From assembly GCA_947647645.1 (NCBI GenBank), contig CANSLE010000006.1:1-25785 (forward strand): a stretch of 25,785 bases of DNA. Direction: 5' to 3'. Source of the DNA: an uncultured Microbacterium sp. Its GTDB lineage: Bacteria; Actinomycetota; Actinomycetes; Actinomycetales; Microbacteriaceae. Positions 15,682 to 25,785 of the stretch are shown piece by piece (position 1 is the stretch's first letter; each line of letters starts with the position of its first letter). The position numbers and the translations under genes are program-made. Under the pieces are notes generated by a model. That model had not been told where the DNA came from. It searched no databases and worked only from the letters and a program-made list of their open reading frames with translations.

Positions 15682-15734
15682 GACGCGGGTGCCGACGCTG
15701 GAACTCCCGAACCGATCACATCCGAAGGTGGACG

Positions 15735-16166
15735 ATGACCGCTGAGCACTCCCCCGTCGACGACGGCATGGACTGGGCCCGGCACCGCGGAATGGGCGCG
15801 CTCGCCGAGAAGATGGGGATCGAGTTCACCGAGTTCTCGGTGGAACGCTCCGTCGCCACCATGCCGGTCGAGGGGAACACGCAGCCGGTCGGCCTGATGC
15901 ACGGCGGCGCCTACGTCGTCCTCGGCGAGTCGCTCGGCTCGATGGCCGCCAACCTCCACGCCGGACCCGGACGCCTTGCGGTGGGCGTCGACATCAACGC
16001 GACCCACACGCGATCGGCGACCAGCGGCGTCGTCACCGGAGTGTGCACGCCCGTGCATCTCGGCCGCAGCCTCACGGTGCACGAGATCGTCGTGACCGAC
16101 GATCAGGGCCGTCGCTGCTCGACGATCCGGATCACGAACATGATCAAGGATCGCCCGGCATCCTGA
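15735..16166 (+). CDS. Hotdog-fold acyl-CoA thioesterase, PaaI/MenI (YdiI)-like
   Basis: A 143-residue single hotdog domain. The signature is GLMHGGAYVVLGESLGS (53-69), with His56-Gly-Gly at the active site and Glu65 as the catalytic carboxylate, very close to E. coli YdiI/MenI. VDINATHTRSATSG and the C-terminal strands follow the family pattern. MenI hydrolyses 1,4-dihydroxy-2-naphthoyl-CoA in menaquinone synthesis; since actinobacteria use menaquinone this is plausible, but the related PaaI and 4-HBA-CoA thioesterases cannot be excluded. ATG 15735 has GGTGG about 3-4 bases upstream. It diverges from polA across 65 bases and converges on pdtaR. Confidence 0.9.
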   Translation: MTAEHSPVDDGMDWARHRGMGALAEKMGIEFTEFSVERSVATMPVEGNTQPVGLMHGGAYVVLGESLGSMAANLHAGPGRLAVGVDINATHTRSATSGVVTGVCTPVHLGRSLTVHEIVVTDDQGRRCSTIRITNMIKDRPAS

Positions 16167-16208
16167 CCCGCCCGGCGTCGGGGCACCGGGGAGCGGGCCG
16201 GCTCAGGA
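16161..16208. terminator. Convergent-gene hairpin, thioesterase/pdtaR
   Basis: TCCTGA (16161-16166) can pair with TCAGGA (16203-16208). Inside, CCCGCCCGG (16167-16175) pairs with CCGG (16186-16189) and GCGGG (16193-16197), leaving a small GGA bulge and a 10-base loop. The structure spans both stop codons, so it can serve both strands. It is imperfect and has no U-tract. Confidence 0.5.
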
Positions 16209-16823
16209 CTTCTTCGGCGAGAGCTGCTCGATGATCGCCTTGGCGACGTCCTGCATCGTGAGGCGACGGTCCATCGACGCTTTCTGGATCCAGCGGAACG
16301 CCTCGGGCTCGCTGAGGCCCATCTTCTCGTTCAGCAGCCCCTTCGCCCGGTCGACGAGCTTGCGGGTCTCGAAGCGCTCGACCATGTCGGCGACCTCGGC
16401 CTCGAGCGTGATGATCTGCTCATAGCGGGCGAGCGCGATCTCGATCGCCGGCAGGAGGTCGTTCGGGGTGAACGGCTTGACGACGTAGGCCAGCGCACCG
16501 GCCTCGCTCGCGCGCTCGACGAGCTCCTTCTGGCTGAACGCGGTCAGCAGCACGACCGGGGCGACGTGGTTCTTGCTGAGCTTCTCGGCGGCGCTGATGC
16601 CGTCCAGGACGGGCATCTTGACGTCCATGATGACCAGGTCGGGACGCAGCTCGGTGGCCAGCTGCACCGCCGTCTCACCGTCGCCGGCCTCGCCGACGAC
16701 GTCGAAGCCGTTGTCGCGGAGGATCTCGACGATGTCGAGGCGGATCAGCGATTCGTCCTCCGCGACGACGACGCGTCGGGGGGCGGATGCCGTGGGAGTC
16801 GAGGTCGGTTCCTGCTCAGTCAC
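16203..16823 (-). CDS. pdtaR: ANTAR-domain response regulator, PdtaR (Rv1626) ortholog
   Basis: A 206-residue two-domain protein. The receiver domain (about 16-130) has the acidic pair Glu22/Asp23, the phosphorylation site Asp67 (VIMDVKMP), Thr94 and Lys116 (VKPF). The ANTAR domain (about 140-200) contains LVDRAKGLLNEKMGLSEPEAFRW, which binds tandem-hairpin RNAs and prevents premature termination. In mycobacteria PdtaR is phosphorylated by the histidine kinase PdtaS, which is not in this window. A short Thr/Ser/Pro-rich leader precedes the receiver. GTG 16823 has a TAGGAT box 6 bases upstream, with AGGA also usable as a ribosome-binding site. A tRNA-Leu gene starts 36 bases away on the other strand. 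Confidence 0.95.
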   Translation of the reverse strand: MTEQEPTSTPTASAPRRVVVAEDESLIRLDIVEILRDNGFDVVGEAGDGETAVQLATELRPDLVIMDVKMPVLDGISAAEKLSKNHVAPVVLLTAFSQKELVERASEAGALAYVVKPFTPNDLLPAIEIALARYEQIITLEAEVADMVERFETRKLVDRAKGLLNEKMGLSEPEAFRWIQKASMDRRLTMQDVAKAIIEQLSPKKS

Positions 16824-16829
16824 CTTTGA

Positions 16830-16835
16830 ATCCTA
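16830..16835 (-). promoter_or_regulatory. Predicted -10 box of pdtaR, leaderless geometry
   Basis: On the minus strand TAGGAT ends 6 bases before GTG 16823. The embedded AGGA could alternatively act as a ribosome-binding site for an mRNA started further upstream, so this call is less clear than the others. It lies within the 36-base gap shared with the tRNA-Leu promoter. Confidence 0.42.
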
Positions 16836-16859
16836 CGGTATCGTCAATCCCGGACGTGC

Positions 16860-16940
16860 GCCGGTGTGGCGGAATGGCAGACGCGACCGACTCAAACTCG
16901 GTTGTCTTCGGACGTGTGGGTTCGACTCCCACCACCGGCA
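16860..16940 (+). tRNA. tRNA-Leu, anticodon CAA
   Basis: The acceptor stem is a perfect 7-bp pair (16860-16866 with 16933-16939), with discriminator A at 16940 and no encoded CCA. The D-arm (GCG/CGC) encloses the GG dinucleotide. The anticodon arm is 16886-16902, with a 7-base loop and anticodon CAA at 16893-16895, reading UUG. A 13-base variable arm with GTC-TTCG-GAC marks a class II (Leu) tRNA. The T-arm GTGGG-TTCGACT-CCCAC is canonical. A weak -10 candidate, TATCGT, lies at 16839-16844. Confidence 0.96.
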
Positions 16941-16956
16941 CGGACCACGCACAACG

Positions 16957-16995
16957 CGAGGGGCGGATGCCGGTAATCCCGGCATCCGCCCCTCG
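16957..16995. terminator. Perfect 17-bp hairpin between tRNA-Leu and pyk
   Basis: Arms 16957-16973 and 16979-16995 are exact reverse complements with a 5-base loop (TAATC). The structure lies 16 bases after the tRNA and 16 bases after the pyk stop on the opposite strand, so it can terminate both. Each arm contains one copy of the over-represented heptamer GGATGCC or its complement. Confidence 0.85.
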
Positions 16996-17011
16996 TCGCT
17001 GCTGCTGCGAC

Positions 17012-18460
17012 CTACTTCTCCGTCTGGTAGATCGGCGCCTTGCCGTGGACGGCGTCGCCGATCCGGTGCACCCGGATGTCGTTGGTCGAGCCGATGATCC
17101 CGGGAGGGGAACCGGAGATCACGACGACCTTGTCCCCTTCCTTGGCGAGGCCCTGGCCGAGGAAGAACTCGTCGACCTGGAGGAACATCATGTCGGTGTG
17201 GGCGACGTGCTCCACGAGCGTGGACTGGATGCCCCACGTGAGCGCCATACGGCGGCGGATCGCCGGGTCGACGGCGAACGCCATCATCGGGATGCCGGGG
17301 CGCAGGCGCGACATACGGCGCGCGGTGTCGCCCGACTCGGTGAAGATCGCGATGAACTTCGCCTCGAGGAACTCGGCCACCTCGTTGGCGGCGAGCGTGA
17401 GGATGCCGCCCTGCGTGCGGGGCTTGGCGCTGAACGGACGGATCCGTTCCAGGCCGTGCTCCTCGGTCGACTCGACGATGCGGGCCATCGTCTGCACCGT
17501 GACGACCGGGTAATCGCCGACGCTCGTCTCGCCCGACAGCATGACCGCGTCGGCGCCGTCGAGTACCGCGTTGGCCACGTCGGACGCCTCGGCGCGCGTG
17601 GGGACGGGGGCATGGGTCATCGATTCGAGCATCTGCGTCGCAACGATGACGGGCTTCGCCATGCGGCGGCACATCTCGACGGCGCGCTTCTGGACGACCG
17701 GGACGGCCTCCAGGGGCAGCTCGACGGCGAGGTCGCCGCGGGCGACCATGATGCCGTCGAACGCGTCGATGATCTCCTCGAGGTTGTCCACCGCCTGCGG
17801 CTTCTCGATCTTGGCGATGACGGGGACCTTGCGGCCCTCCTCCGCCATGATCTCGTGCACGCGGGTGATGTCGGCGGCGTCGCGTACGAACGAGAGCGCG
17901 ATCAGGTCGGCGCCCGCCCGCAGCCCCCAGCGCAGGTCCGCCTCGTCCTTGTCGGACAGGGCGGGTACGCTCACGGCCACCCCCGGCAGGTTGATGCCCT
18001 TGTTGTTGGAGACGGTGCCCGCGACGACCACCTTCGTGGTGACGACGGGGCCGTCGACGCTCTCGACCTGGACGCGCACCTTGCCGTCGTCGATGAGGAG
18101 GAAGTCGCCCGGCTTCACGTCGCCGGCGAGGCCCTTGAAGGTCGTGCCGACGAGGTCGCGCGTGCCGACGACGTCCTCGGTGGTGATGCGGAAGGTCTCG
18201 CCCACGGCGAGGTCGTGCGGTCCGTCGCTGAACTTGCCGAGACGGATCTTGGGGCCTTGCAGGTCGACGAGGATGGCGACGGCGCGTCCGGCGTCGTCGG
18301 CGGCCTTGCGCACGTTCGCGAAGCGGACTTCGTGCTCGGCGTATGAGCCGTGGCTCAGGTTCATTCGGGTGACGTCCACGCCCGCGTCGATGATCGCGCG
18401 GATCATCTCGTACGATTCGGTGGCCGGTCCCAGGGTTGCGACGATCTTCGCGCGTCTCAC
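17012..18460 (-). CDS. pyk: Pyruvate kinase
   Basis: A 482-residue enzyme converting phosphoenolpyruvate and ADP to pyruvate and ATP in glycolysis. The (beta/alpha)8 barrel carries T31-R-M-N34-L-S36-H-G, the catalytic lysine K217 in VIAKIEKP with metal ligand E219, R241-G-D243, and AT275QML. The B domain is inserted at about 71-168, and the C-terminal allosteric domain begins near 350 (AANEVAEFLEAKF). Length is normal for the bacterial enzyme. GTG 18460 has GGAGAG about 7 bases upstream, so this mRNA is leadered, unlike several neighbours. It lies 45 bases downstream of gltD on the same strand with no strong terminator between, so partial read-through is possible. Confidence 0.98.
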   Translation of the reverse strand: MRRAKIVATLGPATESYEMIRAIIDAGVDVTRMNLSHGSYAEHEVRFANVRKAADDAGRAVAILVDLQGPKIRLGKFSDGPHDLAVGETFRITTEDVVGTRDLVGTTFKGLAGDVKPGDFLLIDDGKVRVQVESVDGPVVTTKVVVAGTVSNNKGINLPGVAVSVPALSDKDEADLRWGLRAGADLIALSFVRDAADITRVHEIMAEEGRKVPVIAKIEKPQAVDNLEEIIDAFDGIMVARGDLAVELPLEAVPVVQKRAVEMCRRMAKPVIVATQMLESMTHAPVPTRAEASDVANAVLDGADAVMLSGETSVGDYPVVTVQTMARIVESTEEHGLERIRPFSAKPRTQGGILTLAANEVAEFLEAKFIAIFTESGDTARRMSRLRPGIPMMAFAVDPAIRRRMALTWGIQSTLVEHVAHTDMMFLQVDEFFLGQGLAKEGDKVVVISGSPPGIIGSTNDIRVHRIGDAVHGKAPIYQTEK

Positions 18461-18505
18461 TGAAGACTCTCCGGTCTCTATGGGTTGTTCGGGGGTGATT
18501 TCAGC

Positions 18506-24569
<6,064 letters not shown>

Positions 24570-24619
24570 GGCAACCGTCCTCATGGTCAAACTGATCGGG
24601 GACGACGTCGGCCCTGGGC

Positions 24620-24646
24620 ATTCAGCGGAGGTGTATTCAGCGGAGG
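24620..24646. repeat. Two 12-bp direct repeats with 15-bp period upstream of gltB
   Basis: ATTCAGCGGAGG occurs at 24620-24631 and again, identically, at 24635-24646. It lies in the 24570-24688 gap between lgt and gltB, about 50-75 bases before the gltB start. On the gltB sense strand it reads CCTCCGCTGAAT twice. It may be a tandem regulator-binding site, or part of the leader, where CCTCC could pair with GAGG-type ribosome-binding sites. No clear promoter hexamers are seen nearby. A palindrome GGTGCGCACC lies at 24661-24670. Confidence 0.55.
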
Positions 24647-24688
24647 AGAAATCGACGCGTGGTGCGCACCGAGGAGGTGAGGGCGGTG

Positions 24689-25669
24689 CTACGTCGATGC
24701 GACTGTGCTTGTGGCTGCGTCCGCGATGGATTCCGGCGCCGGGGGTGCGCTGACGTCCACGAATTCATCGGTTTCCTGCGATTGTACAGCCCCGTCCCGC
24801 TCCCGTCCGCGCATGTACGGCGACGGCTCGAAGCCGGGATGACGACGGGTCTGCACGATGAAGATCGCGAGGCCCACGATCACGCCGAAGATGGCGGCCC
24901 ACACGTTCGTGCGCAGTCCGAAGAAGACCTCGCTCGGGTCGATGCGGATGCTCTCCCAGACGATACGCCCCGCGCTGTACCACACGAGGTAGACGGCGAA
25001 CAGCCGGCCCCACTGGAGGCGCAGGCGACGCCCCGCCCACAGGAGAACGACGACGCCCATCGTGTTCCAGATCACCTCGTAGAGGAACGTCGGGTGGAAC
25101 AGGGTGCCGGCGGGAAGGCCCACGGGCCATGCCGGGTTCGGGTAGTCGATCTGCAGGCCCCACGGCAGGTCGGTCGGCAGGCCGTAGAGCTCCTGGTTGA
25201 ACCAGTTGCCGAAGCGGCCGAGCGCCTGCGCGAGCAGGAGGCCCGGTGCCAGGGCATCGGCGAAGCTCCAGAAGCGGATGCCGGTCCACTTGCAGCCGAG
25301 CCACGCGCCGATGGCGCCGCCGATGAGCGCGCCGAAGATGGCGATGCCACCGTCCCAGACGTTCCAGATGGCGTCGCGCACGAAGGGGTTCCACCACTCG
25401 CGGCCCCGTTCGAAGTAGAAGGCCCAGTGAGTCACCACGTGGAAGGCGCGCGCTCCGATGATGGCCAGGGGCACGGCGAGCAGGCAGATGTCGATGACGA
25501 CCCACGACTCGGCCCCGCGCCTGGTCAGCCGGTGGTTGGTCATGAACGCCGCGACCACGATGCCCGTGAGGATGCACAGTGCATAGAAGTGGATCGTCAG
25601 CGGACCGATCGGGAAGGAGCTGATCGGCGGGCTCGGGATGCTGGCGACGACGGAGGCGGAGGAAAGCAC
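24689..25669 (-). CDS. lgt: Phosphatidylglycerol-prolipoprotein diacylglyceryl transferase
   Basis: A 326-residue, seven-helix membrane enzyme that transfers diacylglycerol from phosphatidylglycerol to the lipobox cysteine of prolipoproteins, the first step of lipoprotein maturation. The Lgt signature is G151-R-F-G-N-W-F-N158-Q-E160-x-x-G163. HPTFLYE (192-198) and the late Y231-x3-R235-x3-E239-x2-R242 pattern match the active-site region. The final 40 or so residues form a Glu/Pro/Ala/Ser-rich cytoplasmic tail that is not part of the core fold. GTG 25669 is supported by a TAGACT box 7 bases upstream and by the correct N-terminal helix position. The trpA-lgt order is conserved across actinobacteria. 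Confidence 0.97.
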   Translation of the reverse strand: MLSSASVVASIPSPPISSFPIGPLTIHFYALCILTGIVVAAFMTNHRLTRRGAESWVVIDICLLAVPLAIIGARAFHVVTHWAFYFERGREWWNPFVRDAIWNVWDGGIAIFGALIGGAIGAWLGCKWTGIRFWSFADALAPGLLLAQALGRFGNWFNQELYGLPTDLPWGLQIDYPNPAWPVGLPAGTLFHPTFLYEVIWNTMGVVVLLWAGRRLRLQWGRLFAVYLVWYSAGRIVWESIRIDPSEVFFGLRTNVWAAIFGVIVGLAIFIVQTRRHPGFEPSPYMRGRERDGAVQSQETDEFVDVSAPPAPESIADAATSTVAST

Positions 25670-25676
25670 GAGGGGC

Positions 25677-25682
25677 AGTCTA
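25677..25682 (-). promoter_or_regulatory. Predicted -10 box of lgt, leaderless geometry
   Basis: On the minus strand TAGACT ends 7 bases before GTG 25669. It lies in the 52-base gap after trpA, so lgt may have its own start in addition to read-through from the trp genes. No ribosome-binding site is visible before the GTG. Confidence 0.45.
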
Positions 25683-25721
25683 CTTCGCCCGCCGTCTCGG
25701 CACGTGTCGCCGCGTCGGTCG

Positions 25722-25785
25722 TCAGGGCCCGGTGCCCGCGGTGAGCGCGCGCACCTCTGCGGCCAGGGCGGCGACCCCGCCGTCG
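25722..25785 (-). CDS. trpA: Tryptophan synthase alpha chain, C-terminal tip only
   Basis: The last 20 or so codons of a minus-strand gene are visible, reading DGGVAALAAEVRALTAGTGP and then a TGA stop at 25722-25724. The pattern fits the final helix of actinobacterial TrpA, and trpA is the usual gene directly before lgt in this phylum. The assignment rests mostly on gene order because the fragment is short. The rest lies beyond the window. Confidence 0.68.
   Translation of the reverse strand, partial: DGGVAALAAEVRALTAGTGP

Noticed and set aside
16787..18346. A 519-codon plus-strand frame covering the tRNA and antisense pyk
   Set aside because: It runs straight through tRNA-Leu and a perfect terminator and has no recognisable domain.
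24661..24730. Cysteine-rich plus-strand peptide (CDCACGC) near the lgt end
   Set aside because: It is the antisense of the Ala/Thr/Ser-rich lgt tail, with no ribosome-binding site of its own that makes sense in context.

Overview
The window looks like ordinary chromosome from a high-GC actinobacterium, most likely Microbacteriaceae and probably Microbacterium. The reasons are very strong G/C preference at third codon positions, many GTG starts, an ANTAR response regulator of the PdtaR type, a PolA without proofreading residues, and a trpA-lgt-(gltBD)-pyk-pdtaR-polA order that echoes the trpA-lgt-pykA-Rv1626-polA region of Mycobacterium tuberculosis. I see no phage, insertion sequence, CRISPR array or rRNA. 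No stretch longer than about 300 bases lacks a gene; the longest gap is 4925-5176.

Layout. 1-1398 (minus): a two-gene membrane unit, an SPFH/band-7 protein cut by the window edge and an NfeD-like partner, joined by a TGATG stop/start overlap. 1548-4303 (plus): an atypical short-chain dehydrogenase, then an S9 serine peptidase overlapping it by 4 bases. 4373-4924 (minus): a DUF308/HdeD-type membrane protein convergent with the peptidase across a strong hairpin. 5177-7987 (plus): an alpha/beta hydrolase with more relaxed codon use, a decayed fragment resembling a 2'-5' RNA ligase-like (2H phosphoesterase) protein, a DUF2087 protein and an MFS transporter. 7998-12912 (minus): SGNH hydrolase, NiaP-like MFS transporter, luciferase-like flavin monooxygenase and DUF885 putative metallopeptidase, read in the reverse of that order. 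12997-18460: polA, a divergent hotdog thioesterase, pdtaR, a tRNA-Leu(CAA) and pyk. 18506-25785 (minus): gltD, gltB, lgt and the 3' tip of trpA.

How genes work together. GltB and GltD are the two subunits of NADPH glutamate synthase and overlap by 8 bases. Lgt attaches diacylglycerol to prolipoproteins. Pyk, PolA and the ANTAR regulator are core functions. The DUF885-LLM-MFS-SGNH run looks like an accessory uptake and catabolic unit, but its substrate cannot be read from sequence.

I did not find a convincing new multi-gene system. The most notable non-gene signals are two. First, an actinobacterial -10 hexamer (TAnnnT) lies exactly 6 or 7 bases upstream of the start codon at seven genes, which predicts leaderless mRNAs. 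Second, the heptamer GGATGCC/GGCATCC is strongly over-represented; it occurs in coding frames as GAT-GCC or GCA-TCC and in both arms of a terminator.
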